A stretch of 64,000 nucleotides of DNA from Charina bottae (Eukaryota > Chordata > Lepidosauria > Squamata > Charinaidae). A model generated the notes under the pieces. That model worked only from the letters and a program-made list of their open reading frames with translations, ran no database searches and was not told the origin of the DNA. The position numbers were made by a program, and so were the translations under genes. Shown here piece by piece: positions 32,187 through 43,352 of the stretch. Each line of letters starts with the position of its first letter. The stretch's first letter is position 1. The stretch lies in contig JALMGJ010000005.1 of the NCBI GenBank assembly GCA_023362775.1, positions 42,553,463-42,617,462 on the forward strand, read 5' to 3'.

Positions 32187-32566
32187 ATTTAAATTGAATT
32201 CATTGTGTTATAAGAAATTGCATGTAGCAATATATTTCTAAAAGTAGAAGTAGTCTGCAAAAAATGTACAAATTAAAAAAGAAAAAAAAACATTTCCAGT
32301 TCACATCATTAATTTTTTAGGTCAGTGAGTTTATTTCAGTGGATAGAAGAGAAGCAAAATTACAGGGTATTATCACTGTAGATTGCATGCCAGACTGCAG
32401 GCAAATTCAGATATATAATCTACGTCCTCAGGTTCAAACTACCCTAGACCCTCCCTCTGTTGGAAATAGGAATTTTTTTGTCCTTTTTAATCCAGAGGCA
32501 TAAAGCACCAGACTGAGGATGGAAAGAGTTGTGTTTAGCATCTTTTCAGCAGCCTCTAATTAATGC

Positions 32567-32582
32567 GGGGGGGGGGGGGGGG
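32567..32582 (+). repeat. 16-base G run
   Basis: An uninterrupted poly-G tract in otherwise AT-rich intron DNA. A second one of 14 bases is at 7253-7266. Confidence 0.95.
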
Positions 32583-32745
32583 ACACTGGAGGAAGCCTGA
32601 AATCATATTAGTCATGCACAAGAAAGTAAAATGATTCTTTATAACTTTCTGGGATCTCTAATGTAATTTGGAATCTCTTCAGTAAATCTTCTGAGATTCT
32701 AGTAAGGATCATGCTAGTTGTAGCCATCTCACAGTCTGTCTAGAG

Positions 32746-33016
32746 CAGAGCTTTCCAAACTGTGTGTCGCGACACAAAAGTGTGTCGCCACACACAGTCT
32801 GGTGTTTCGCCACACAACCGGGAAGCGCTGATCATCATCAGCGCTTCCGGGTTTTCCCACAGTGACACACCAACGGCGGTGCGTAAAAACCCGAAAGCGG
32901 CAGCAGCGCTTCTGGGTTTTTGCGCGCTGCCGCAACGGCAGGACTTCCAGGTTTTCCCGCGGCGACACACCAACAGCAGTTGGTGTGTCGCCACGGGAAA
33001 ACTTTGGAAAGCCCTG
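32746..33016. mobile_element. hAT element, family F1
   Basis: Ends CAGAGCTTTCCAAACTGTG and AAACTTTGGAAAGCCCTG, with perfect 8-bp duplication GTCTAGAG (32738-32745, 33017-33024). The interior closely parallels the copy at 7874-8166 but in the opposite orientation: GCGACACAAAAGTGTGTCGC, AAGCGCTGATCATCATCAGCGC, then ACACACCAACAGCAGTTGGTG. Confidence 0.93.
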
Positions 33017-33756
33017 GTCTAGAGCATTTTCTTTTGCAATTTTTTTTAAGTTGCTGTCCATGATCTGAACAACTCTGTAATTTAACTTTCAATATTTAAA
33101 GTTAAGAAAAGAGGGCTTAAATATTTTGTCTTATTTTTCAAAATAAACTTCGATTTTTAATGCGGAGATTGATTTTTAATCAATCTCCTTTGAGATTGAT
33201 CCATCTCCATTGGGGTGGGGGAAGGGTTGAATTCTCCAACCACTTGCTCCTATGCTACACAGCTACACAGGAGGTGGTGCTATAGAAATTATTTCAGTAT
33301 TTCTTTTGACCGTTTAATCTCCAGAAAGGCAGAAATTGAGAGAGGCCTATCTCTCTCACCCTGGGGTGGACACCAGATAAGGCACCCCCGGGAAGATAGG
33401 TGATGGCAGCAGGAACAAGTCAGGAGAGGACTTCTGGAAGGAGAGTTTGAAAGCCTTCCATCCTACAAGTTCATCCATCTGCTATACAGGACAGTAAATG
33501 GCAGCTGTACTTAAGTCCATTTGTGTTCAGAACATGTATGTTGTTTCAGGTCATGGGGTGTTCAAATAATGTGTTTCTTGCTGTTGAATCCAAGGTTAAT
33601 CAGCATGATATCCATGGCATTATTTTGCATTGTTTGCTTCCTATACTAAGACCTACAATGGAATATTTGGCATACTAGGATTCTGAGATAATTTCCCATA
33701 ACAGAGAAATCTAACCAAGAGAATTCATGGTTAAAACAATGTAGTTCCTTTTTTTA

Positions 33757-33781
33757 TGTACATACATACATACATACATAC
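33757..33781 (+). repeat. (CATA)n microsatellite
   Basis: Six CATA units ahead of CCATGCC. Short and simple. Confidence 0.9.
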
Positions 33782-33904
33782 CATGCCTTTCCCATTGGGG
33801 AAGCAATGTTATGCCTAACATAAAACAGGAGTAAAAATAATAAACCAAGCATGAGATCTGCAAAAGGCAAATAAACAGCTAAGACTAGTTTACATTGTTT
33901 GTTG

Positions 33905-35460
33905 GAGAGTGTGTTATTCCATTATGCTATCTTTTAACAAGCATTTTCATGTGGTAAAATTTCTCTATCCCTTTTCCCATCTTTGGTCAATATTTCTCCA
34001 AAGTACACAAATTAATCTAGTTACTCTTTTGCCATTCATGTATAATTTGCATTTATTCACTCTTCACTTATTTTTCCCCGTCAAACATAAATACTTTGGC
34101 CTTTGATACATTAATTTTCAGATCCTTACTTCTCATTGCATCCATCTATCTAACATTTGCTGCAGATTATTCAGGTTCTCAGTAAAAACATGGCATCAGC
34201 TGCATACAAAATTACATATACATTCATGTCTCCAACCAACACATTTCTACATACCAACCAACACACCATGTTCCTTACACATTTATCAATTAAACAAAGA
34301 TCACATATCTTTTTCTTACTCTCTGAACAATGCTAAACAATTCACTAGGCAATATATTTTTGTCACCCATGCTTTATTTCCATCATATACCACTCTTAAC
34401 ACGTTCAGTAACCAATCTTCAACTCCCTCTTTGTGCAATACATTCCATAATTCAGGCTTATTCGTTTTATCATACACTTTCTCTAAAACAACAAACATGC
34501 AATAAACTTCCATTTTCACATTCATATATTTCTAAATAACATGCTAAAGAGCAAAACATCTGGTCTACACACCCTTTGCCTGGCATAAAGCTACTTTGCC
34601 CTTCTCAAATTTTGCACGTTGTCACCTTGTGCATTCTTTTAATCAGACATCTTCCCAAGCTGTTAACACTAATTTCCTGTAGTTTTTTCTCCATTCATTC
34701 TTGCTAATTTCCCCTTTGTATAGAGGAAGAATAGCAACATTCTTCCAGTTGTCAATCACACACATTAAAGAAATTGCACAGCACTCCATAATCAAGCCAC
34801 ATCCATATTTGAGTATTTTTCCAGTTCATCTACACCTGCAGCCTTACCATTTTTCAATACTCTTGTGGTGTTTATTTCATTTTCATCAGGTTTTTTCTTG
34901 GACACTAACATTTATAGCATTCATTTTCACTATTCAACTGATCCTTATTATTTCCACACAGATCTCTAAAATGCTCCTTCCAATAGTCCGTCACTTCAAT
35001 TTAATCCCAAATAATTTCATTGCTTTTATTTTTAATTCCATTCACTCTGCTGATGATTTTAAGTCCTCTTTTTTTTTTATCCACAGACCTTTTTACTTCA
35101 TCATTACACTAACCTTTTTTTTCATAATTTCTACTAGTGTGATTCCATATACTTCTGTTGAGTTCTGTAACATAGCTCTTTTCACTTTGTTCCAAGCAAT
35201 TTCCACCTCCTCTTTCCAGATATGTTGGGAGATTAATCTGTCTTCTAATAGTTTTACATTCAGGACTCATACTTTCTCTTTCACTCTAGTTTCTTTCCTT
35301 TCCTTTCTTCCATATCCATAGTTTCATAAGATCTAATCTTGACACTACTCCAAAATGTTTTGTCTACATTTAGAACCTCATTGTCCTGGTATTCTTCATT
35401 AATTATCTCAATTCTTCATCCTACAATGAAATAAGTCATGCTTTTAGATTTATATTACAC
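33905..35460 (-). mobile_element. decayed RTE-like LINE
   Basis: The - strand frame at 34316-34525 reads VYCMFVVLEKVYDKTNKPEL followed by WNVLHKEGVEDWLLNVL. This corresponds to the (C)VFVDLEKAYDRV...LW..L...GV...LL reverse transcriptase block of RTE-type elements. Flanking sequence on the + strand (GTTGTCAATCACACACATTA, TTTTAATCAGACATCTTCCC) fits further fragments of the same body. Stops and frameshifts are frequent. The + strand open frame at 34701-35321 is an antisense artefact. Confidence 0.6.
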
Positions 35461-35462
35461 GT

Positions 35463-35930
35463 ACCCCCTCACACCCTCCCCGACCCCTGCCTTGCCACCC
35501 CTGCACACCCCGTCACTCCCTCTCATTGCTTAGTGAAGGCAATCCCTGCAGTCCCAGTTGCCATTGTTAGGTAAGACAACTTCCTACCGGCTTCCCACAA
35601 CCAAAGTCAGTGGGGAAGCTGGCAGGAAATTGCAAGTTCCAGGCCAGCAGGCAGGTAAGTGGCTGCCTCCAGGTGGGAGAGGGAGCAAGGGGGTGTGTGC
35701 AGGGGGGGTGGCATGGCAAGGGTCGGGGAAGGTGCGAGGGGGTACATGAGAGGTGTGACATGGGTTGGGGAGGGTGTGCGAGGGTGTGGTTCAGGTTGGG
35801 GAGGGTGTGTTGGGGTGCCGCATGGGTCAGGGAGGGTGTGCAAGTGTACGGCGTCGGTCAGGGGCAAGGGTCGGGGACTTAGCGACTGAAATTCTGGTCC
35901 CAATTGCTGTTGTAAGTTGAGGACTACCTG
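35463..35930. mobile_element. T2 Tigger-like element with G-rich inverted interior
   Basis: The right end GTTGAGGACTACCTG is followed by TA (35931-35932). The left part shares GGCAATCCCTGCAGTCCCAG and CGGCTTCCCACAACCAAAGT with the 31.5 kb copy. The C-rich left stretch (35463-35520: CCTTGCCACCCCTGCACACC) is the inverse of the G-rich right stretch (35690-35880: GGGTGTGTGCAGGGGGGGTG...). The interior therefore folds back, and the + strand of the right half is strongly G-run-rich. Confidence 0.7.
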
Positions 35931-35937
35931 TATTAAA

Positions 35938-36165
35938 GCCAGTTTGGTCTAGTGGTTAAGGCAACGGGCTAGAAACCAGGAGACTGAGAGTTCTAGTCCT
36001 GCCTTAGGCATGAAAGCCGGATGGATGACCTTGGGCCAGTCACTCTCTCTCAGCTCAACTCACCTCACAGGGCTGTTGTTGTGGGGAAAATAGGAGGAGG
36101 AAGGAGTAATAGGTATGTTCGCCGCCTTGAGTTATTTATAAAAATAGTAAAGGCGGGATAGAAAA

Positions 36166-36208
<43 letters not shown>

Positions 36209-36209
36209 A
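35938..36209 (+). mobile_element. tRNA-derived SINE, type B, full length
   Basis: A complete copy: CCAGTTTGGTCTAGTGGTTA (A box), GAGAGTTCTAGTCCTGCC (B box), GATGACCTTGGGCCAGTCAC, CTCACCTCACAGGGCTGTTG, then TTCGCCGCCTTGAGTTATTT, AAAGGCGGGATAGAAAATAA and (AAAT)n. It lies directly after the T2 element. Confidence 0.9.
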
Positions 36210-36379
36210 ATATGACCCCTAGCACACTACCTGCATTCAGCTACATTAAATTCTTCCTCTTCCTCTTAGTTTCATAGAAACAGAACATACCTATTTTTCT
36301 TTCTTTCTTTAAAAATGCTTTTTAAAACCATTTACTCCTTCATTTATATAATCTTCCATATGCCATGGTCATCATGAGA

Positions 36380-36601
36380 TTTTGATAAAGGCCATGAAGA
36401 CATGGTTTTGCCAGCAGGCCTGGGGATCCCAGGTTGTTGTGGAGCCCATCAAGTGGTTTGTCTGAATTGTGTTGTTGCTGCCAGAGGGGTGGGGGTGCAG
36501 TGGGTTTTGTATTTGGGGTTTAATTTTGGAAGCCACCCTGAGTCACCATGACTGAGTTGGGCGGCCATATAAATCAAATAAATAAATAAATAAATAAATA
36601 A
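36380..36601 (+). mobile_element. L2/CR1-type LINE 3' end
   Basis: Begins in the last coding bases (KAMKTWFCQQAW-like text) and ends CCACCCTGAGTCACCATGAC, GAGTTGGGCGGCCATATAAA, (AAAT)n. Only the final part of the element remains. Confidence 0.65.
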
Positions 36602-38044
36602 GGTATTGATCTGCACCGCAGCTTTGGTCAATCAGGGCTTTCACATAATGCTTTTTAGTAAGCTAGAGAAGGTGTTTTCAGCCTTAGTTGTTCCCATGCC
36701 ACATGCAGCATTCCCTACTGATGGTAAGGAGAATGCTGGCCAATTTTGGCACATTTTGATCAGCATGCCAAAAGCGCAACCATAGCCCAGTTTTACTCCA
36801 AGAATACTGATACTATTCTGTTCAAGTTAGGATCTAGACAAGACAATATACTGTTGCCCTCATTCCATCTACGGGGAGATATGTGTAATGAACTGACACA
36901 TACTCAGGTTATGTCATTTTGTTCTTCTTGTTGTTTTATCTTTGCCCTGCTTATATTCATGGCTGATTTCTGCAGCTTTTGGGGTGTGGTTTTTTAGTAT
37001 TAACTGGGCTTAGTTTCAGTTCTGCATCTGAATCCATATCTGAAGAGCTTTGAACGTGATGACTCTCCCAACTGATAGCACCGTCTGTTTGAATGATCCT
37101 GTCTGGTTTGATTTTGAGGCTTGTCCTGAAATAACAACTGATTTTCAGAAGTGGCACTGCTGTACAAATAAATGAAGGCTGGTCAATGAACCACGGCAGA
37201 TTTAACGATGTTGTATATATTTCTTTGTTGGGCTCCTCTGGCTATGGAGAAGCGATCTCCCAGTTCAAATCCTGGTCTTAAATATGTGCTGTGATGGGAG
37301 CTGCGGCTAAGAAGTATGAGCCTCCGCAGTACATCATGACTGAGTGATCAGGTTGTAACTAAGCAACTACTGTGCATATTGAGTTTAGTCCAATTGGGAT
37401 CACTGTGGTACATTGCTTTTTTAAATGTATATCCTCTCTTTCCATACAATATAAAACTAAACAATATATTTCAATTATGCAATAGCTTACAGAGCAAGAA
37501 CAGTGAATAAAGCAGCAATTAATTAAAAAAGATTAATTTACAGTTATTTATTTCAAAGGCCTTTACTAACTGACCACTATCGTTACTACCTCCCATAAGG
37601 AAGAAAGCATAGAACCTTTTTCAAGCCACAGGCTGCACTTGGCCTTTGAATAGTGTGTTGGTGGCTGCAGTCCAAACAGTGGGTGGAGCTAGAGCTAACT
37701 TTGATTTCTTAGAAGTATGACAGGAAATGAATGAAACGTGAGTAAGTACTCCCTCGAATATTTCATAATTATAAAATTATAATTAGCTAACAATATTAGG
37801 AACGGGTATGGGGGTTGAACTCAAGGTTTTTGAAGGCTACTTGTGACCTTAGCCACAGGTTGGGTACTCCTGCTTGTAAACTATGCAACTTGTAACGATA
37901 GCCCCTCAAATGTCCATCAAATGCATCTCACACATTGGAAAGACAAAGAAAAGGCATTTCCGAAATCTTGAAACTCAGGCAGGTTTTTATGGTAGAAAAT
38001 TGTCATTCAGATTATCTGACCTAGAACCATATAGAATTGTATAG

Positions 38045-38117
38045 TGGAGTCCTTGGTGCTCTCTGAGCCTTGTTGTTTTCTTGCAGACGTTTCATTGCCA
38101 GGCTAGGCAACATCGTC
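38045..38117 (+). mobile_element. Penelope-type terminal fragment (second family)
   Basis: GTGGAGTCCTTGGTGCTCTC, TGAGCCTTGTTGTTTTCTTG, CAGACGTTTCATTGCC and CTAGGCAACATCGTCAGTGC. The ACGTTTC...AACATC-TCAGTGC layout parallels the ACGTTTCGCC...GCATCTTCAG layout of the terminal repeats at 27.3 kb. The first 56 bases recur at 63875-63930. Confidence 0.6.
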
Positions 38118-38129
38118 AGTGCAACATTA

Positions 38130-38935
38130 TATAGGTCTTAACCAGCACTTTGAACTGTGTTTAGAAATGGAGCAGGAGCTAGACAAGTTGGAAACAAGGA
38201 TGTTGCACACTTCATATTATTAGCATTGGTTAGAATGTATCATTCAGAAACCTGCTGACGTTTCTAAATACTTTTCAGTAACAGGCTCAAATGGCATGTA
38301 CTATGGTATTTGAAATGTGGTGTTCAGGTCTGATCTCAAGGAATTGTGCAAGTTTCAAGCATGCAGAGCTATTCTTGAAATTGTGTTCTGTAATGAATAG
38401 TGTGTGACAGAAAATTGGATTGACTACATTTGGTAGATTTTACTTTAGGTAATTAGATCTACAGGAATTTATTAATCTGTATGTGTGCATTTGTGCCATC
38501 AGGTCCAGCAGAAGAGGTATGCTCCAGGTCCCATCAATTAAAGAGTGTCATCTGGTGGGATCCAGGAAGCATGCCTTTTCTGCATGCTCTATGGAACACC
38601 ATCCCACCCAAGATCACATTGGCCCGGTTCCCCACTGGCCTTTCAAAAAACTCTTTAAGACTTGGCTGTTCTCCCAGGCATGGGGGTCAGGTGTCACGTT
38701 CATGATTCTGAACGTGTCATGAGCCCATGAGGTGGTGTTAATTTATTGTTGATGGTTTATTCTTAGTTGCCATTTTTTGCTTCTCTGTTTGTACTATGTG
38801 GTTTTTGTTGTTGTGGTTGTTCCTTATTGTTATACTGGTGTTTTAATTGTGTTCACTGCCCAATGTTGCTTCACAAGATGGGCAGTGTGGATGGCAATAT
38901 AAATTAAATAAAAAAAATAAAAAAAAATTGACCAA
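38130..38935 (+). mobile_element. L2/CR1-type LINE 3' part
   Basis: ACCAGCACTTTGAACTGTG is a phrase I associate with L2-type 3' regions. The segment 38500-38700 encodes the degraded C-terminus (VPSIKECHLVGSRKHAFSAC, FKKLFKTWLFSQAW), with a frameshift near 38590. It ends at GATGGGCAGTGTGGATGGCA, ATATAAATTAAATAAA. Confidence 0.65.
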
Positions 38936-39239
38936 ATTGGAGAAAATAAAGGCAAATTAAAGATTTGGACATTAAGATAATTTGGACAGAAAGGCTGATA
39001 TTCAGGAGTTTATAATGCCTGTCCCTCTCCAATATTTGTAGTTATTAGAGCTGTGCAAGCCATTGGAGGAGTGCATCCATGACTTGCAGCATTGAGGCTG
39101 GTGTGCTTCTTGGCATATCTTCTACAGAAGTGTCTTCTGTGCATGGAATGTATGCTCTGAAAACTGGGAAAGGGCATCAGGCTGTATAAGTGGCAGTTCA
39201 AAGTGCCCTTCAGAATAGTTTGTACGGCCTGGACCTCTG

Positions 39240-40345
39240 GGGAAGAAATGGTGAATTGAAGACAGCTCCGCGAAAAGTGGAGCCGATGACTGCAGCAGAA
39301 TGAAGAGCCGCGAGTAGACCGGTTCTTTGTAATTTCTCTCTGGACAAGGAGAGGACTTAAGATCACCCACAAGTGCTCCACACAGTTGCTCTTTGCGAGG
39401 AGACCACAAGACAGTGGTCTCCGGCGGGTTTTGGGAGATGAGGGAATAGCCATCTTGCTCAAACCGTGGTTGGCGCCTTTGAAAGGACACTGGGTTTGCA
39501 TACTTCCTTCTCTATTAACTTTCGGAAATTGCTTGTTAACTGCTTTTCAGCTATTAGGAACCTTTGGATCGACACGTTTTACAGCACTGGGTGAGTCTCC
39601 TTCAATCCTTAGCTAAAGAAGTTTTAAATACAGATTTAAGGACTTAATTTTTTTTCTGGAATAAACAGCAAAAGGGTGATTAAAACTTTGATTTTAGAAA
39701 GTTACAAATGGACTAAGGCTCCAGATAAATTTGAAATAAGTTTTTGGAATTAATTATAAAAAATCCTTCCTGTGGGAAAATGCTTTTGTTTTGAATTCTT
39801 TAAAAAAAACATAATAATAAGACTTTAAAAAGTGGACACTAGAGGGAACTAGAAGGAACTAAAGATTACAATTAAAGGAGAAAAACACTCAAACTCAACT
39901 TACAAATACAGAATGGAGCAAAATATTTTAACATTGGACATATTGAAGGATATTTTTGAACAATGGACCCAGAAGTTAATGTTAAGAGTGTCTGCCTCTA
40001 TAGATAGACTGTGTTTAAAAGATGCTATGGAAGAGGAACAAGTATTACCTGACATGATTGAGATTGATTCGAAAGTGGATTTAAAAATGACAGGCTGCAA
40101 GAATGATATGGAAAAAGATGCTACACTGCACATACAAAAGAAACCGGCTGACGTCTTAATAAATAAATGGGATATACAAACAACAAACTAAGAGAGTGAC
40201 CTGGATAATTTTCCTATATTGGATTTGCAAAATAAGCTTGTTAAAGCTTTGAAGAATTTTGTGAGAAGGGACAAAGAAAAAATGAAAAGAAATCAAGTTC
40301 TTTTGTAAATTGTAATATTTAATAAAATTACTATTTAAAAAAATG
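39240..40345 (+). mobile_element. possible L1-type LINE remnant, internally deleted
   Basis: A moderately GC-rich leader (39240-39600) is followed by a short frame at 39913-40191 (MEQNILTLDILKDIFEQWTQ, IDRLCLKDAMEEEQVLPDMI). A continuation after one stop (DNFPILDLQNKLVKAL), then TTGTAATATTTAATAAAATT and an A-rich end follow. The layout (5' UTR, charged/helical first ORF, poly-A end) suggests an L1 that lost ORF2. I cannot confirm the family. Confidence 0.4.
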
Positions 40346-41860
40346 AACACTTTGCACAGCCACTATTCTTCATCTCCAGCCTTGCTTTCTCCCTTTTGCC
40401 AGGTTTATTTAAATGCTTTGTATGTAAGTGAATAGTAAATACTGCAGTAGACAACAAATACACAGATCTGTCTCCCCCCTCCCCCTTTCTGGAGAGGAAT
40501 TGGGATTTGAATGGAAATGAGCTGAATGTGCTAAGCAAAACTCTAGAATTAATACTGTGGGTGGTCCAGGAATATTCTGGCCAGAAGTCTAGTAATGGTT
40601 ACTAAAATGTGCCAAGTATTTTGTTTTTATTTAACATCTAATTATCTTGATACCTACTTTGTCTTTGCTGCTTCTGGGAATTAATTCCAATAAGTATTCT
40701 AGCTACATCAGCAAATTCTTAAGAAGTTGTTTGCAGACCCTGTTACAATTTTTTACCCTTTTCCATTTTAATGATAGCATATACTATGATTGTCTCTCAG
40801 TTATTTCTTTCTTTATAATAAGGTGCAGTCACAGTTAAAGTGAATAAGCCTTTCAGGTAAAATGAGTAATTCCATGAGCAGCTAATATTACCCACAAAGG
40901 ACATCTTGACATGTTAAATATGGGGCTCCTTGATCTGATTCAAATATGACAATAAGCTGTAGTGTGGTATGCTTGTTTTTGGTATTTTGTGCCCATACAT
41001 TGGCTTACTACATGGAGGAGAAAGAGAGATAAAGTAGTTGCCACCTCCGTTGCATTCTGCTCCATATGTTGTTGAAATTGCAGCTGGTGCCAGAAATCTG
41101 GCTACTGGGCAAATTAGAAGCAGTGGTGCCCTTTTCCCAATCACCACAAAGGGAAGAAATAAGTGATGTCATGAAGTCTGGACTGGAGCAGAAGTGCATT
41201 TCCATATATGGCAGATAAGTTGCCAGGGCTGCCTGCCTCTCTTTAGGTCCTCCTCCATCTCTTCCTCCTCACTTCCTTGAGGAGCAAAGTGTGCCACTCT
41301 TTGGTTCACCTTCACACTTTTCACTCTGGGCTTTGGGGAACTAAAATCATTTTGTGAAAGAGTCCTCTTCTCCACAAAAGAAAGGAAAAAATGAACACAG
41401 GAGGAAACTTGCTGTACTATCCCAAGCAGCCTCCCGCCAGGTTGGGCCCATGGAGGAGCTAAGGAGGGACCAGAGTGAAGAAACTCGATGAAGTCTTTCC
41501 ATGGGACATCCAGTCAGACAGACAGATTGTGCCTGTAAGGTGAGAACTGGAAAGAGTCGCTTTGGGATCACCATTGAAGCAAAGGAGGCAGAAGGACTGA
41601 ACTGCAACAGCTTTGGCTAAAGTACCTGCAAAGGACCAGAGTAGGGGGAAAATCCTGAACTTGTTCCTCAGTTGCCTCCAGTAGGAAAAGGCTTAGACAT
41701 GGGAGTAGGGGGACTGGAAATAAATGTGTCTTCCTTAGAAAGTTTCCCTCTGAAATATGGTCTGTCTGCAGGCCTTCTAAAGCTGCTGTTCTACAGCGTC
41801 CACCATCATGCACCCTTGACCAGAGTGGCCAAGGCAATCCAGCAACAGTTGGAGGGCCAC

Positions 41861-42165
41861 TGTCATGGAATGTGTCTCCGCAGCGGGCGTTGATGTGATG
41901 GGCTGCAGTGACATAGCAGGTTCTCAGGAAGGAGGGAACACATTCCAAGAAGGGGGGTGAGACAAGAGACAACACAGTCCTGAGCTGGATTGTGGGAAGA
42001 GGAAGAGATTTAGGATAGCCACTCCCTAGAATTTCCCAGGGTGTATCCATTAGGTTAGAGTAATGCAGGTTTAGGCTGGTGAGATTTTGTCTATACAGTG
42101 TAAGCAAATAAAGAACTGGACTTTGGCTGGATTGCTTCCATGTCATTCTTGGGCTAAGCCTGACA
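41861..42165 (+). mobile_element. solo LTR of an LTR retroelement
   Basis: Starts TGTCATGGAATG and ends GCTAAGCCTGACA (TG...CA with a short TGTCA/TGACA inversion). It is flanked by a perfect 5-bp duplication GCCAC (41856-41860, 42166-42170). An AATAAA lies near 42106, about 60 bases before the end, as expected for an LTR polyadenylation signal. No internal retroelement coding sequence is present on either side, so it is most likely the product of LTR-LTR recombination. Endogenous retrovirus or Gypsy type cannot be decided. The 200-codon antisense frame over it is meaningless. Confidence 0.8.
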
Positions 42166-42900
42166 GCCACAGATTATAAATAAAATTAATTATTAAAATC
42201 ATTTAACTTATATATCTATGTATGAAAAGTCTTCAGTATTGTGGTCCTTGAGCTAATGAACTAGTCCTTGTGCAGCACTTGGAATGATGAGTTTGAGACC
42301 CCTGGTTTAGAAAAACAAAAGAAAAATAACAGCTGCAATCTCCCATGGACACTGCCTGTTCAGACTGCAGTTCTAGTATATGCATTCCTTTGGGCCTTTG
42401 TTAGAAGTCTATGATATGCAGGAACATTTTTTTCCTTCCAGATTCCTCTTCATGTCAAAGATGTCTTTATTTATCACAAGTATCTCCTTCAGTGTAACAG
42501 CTGAAACTAGCAAATGTGTGAGTGCTGTTCAGAACTGTCTCATCCAACTACTGGAGATCTGTATCAGAGGCTTAGGACTTGGAGAGACTGGAACTCTCAG
42601 CATTAGTAAGAATAGACATTCCACACCAGGATACTTGCTTTTACAGATGATTGTATATATTTCCAGTTTCAGAAGAAACTAAACTCATTGCTAATTGGCT
42701 CTCCTATTTCCAGCTAATCAGGGAATAACATCACCACAGTTAGGACAAGAGGAAAACCAGGGGCCTTGTATGAATCTGGAATGATAATTGCTAGTTCATG
42801 TGACTTTCTGTGCATGCTCAAATTGGGAGATTTGGGGAAAAGCAAAATTGGAATGAAATAATGTTTTTGTTCCCAAGATAGCAACTAAAGTCTAATATCG

Positions 42901-42948
42901 TGTGTGTGTATGTGTGTGCGTGCGTGCGTGCGCGCACACACACACACA
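42901..42948. repeat. alternating purine-pyrimidine tract (GT)n(GC)n(CA)n
   Basis: GT repeats pass into GTGCGTGCGTGCGTGCGCGC and then CACACA. The whole is nearly self-complementary, with alternating purine/pyrimidine throughout. Confidence 0.92.
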
Positions 42949-43225
42949 GTCCCTAGAGTTACAATTATTTTCTTGAAGTGGGGTATTAATTTTTTCTTCC
43001 ACTAAATCTATAAAGAGGTCAAGGAATGAAGGTCTGTTCAGTGGTACAATGATGAAAGCTAAAGGAGTTAAATTCCTTCTTAGGGCAAAAGCTACTCAGT
43101 TACTTTCTTCATAAGCAGTACTCTTCTACTAATTAGAGACAAAAATTCACAGGTATTCATGAAGTGCAAGACTTATTAAATAAGGGAAATTAGGCTATAG
43201 GACATTAAGGCTATAGAACTGTGTT

Positions 43226-43352
43226 GGGCAAGGGATGTGTAATGCTTCAGATGTTGCTGAACTAGAACTCCCAGTATCATTACTGGTCATGCTGGTTGGG
43301 ACTCCTAGGAGTTGAAATTTAATAGAATCTGAATGACCACATGTTCCTCTGT
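43226..43352. mobile_element. small hAT-like MITE (family F5)
   Basis: CAGATGTTGCTGAACTAGAA followed by CTCCCAG faces CTAGGAGTTGAAATTTAATA and GAATGACCACATGTTCC. This is the same palindromic layout as at 15232-15368. Ends are worn and no duplication is clear. Confidence 0.6.

Noticed and set aside
34701..35321. 206-codon plus-strand frame rich in Phe, Ile, Ser
   Set aside because: It is the antisense of a decayed RTE-like LINE; the composition is that of an A-rich sequence read backwards.
37605..37875. Possible hAT element (CAAGCCACAGGCTGCACTTGG ... CCACAGGTTGGGTACTCCTG)
   Set aside because: Wording recalls a hAT repeat but the ends do not form a convincing inverted pair and no 8-bp duplication is seen.
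39913..40191. 92-codon frame as a host gene
   Set aside because: Context (leader, short charged ORF, A-rich end) fits a retroelement remnant better than a host exon; no splice sites support it.
41568..42170. 200-codon open frame on the minus strand
   Set aside because: It lies antisense across a solo LTR and its flank, with no recognisable domain and low-complexity Leu/Pro composition.
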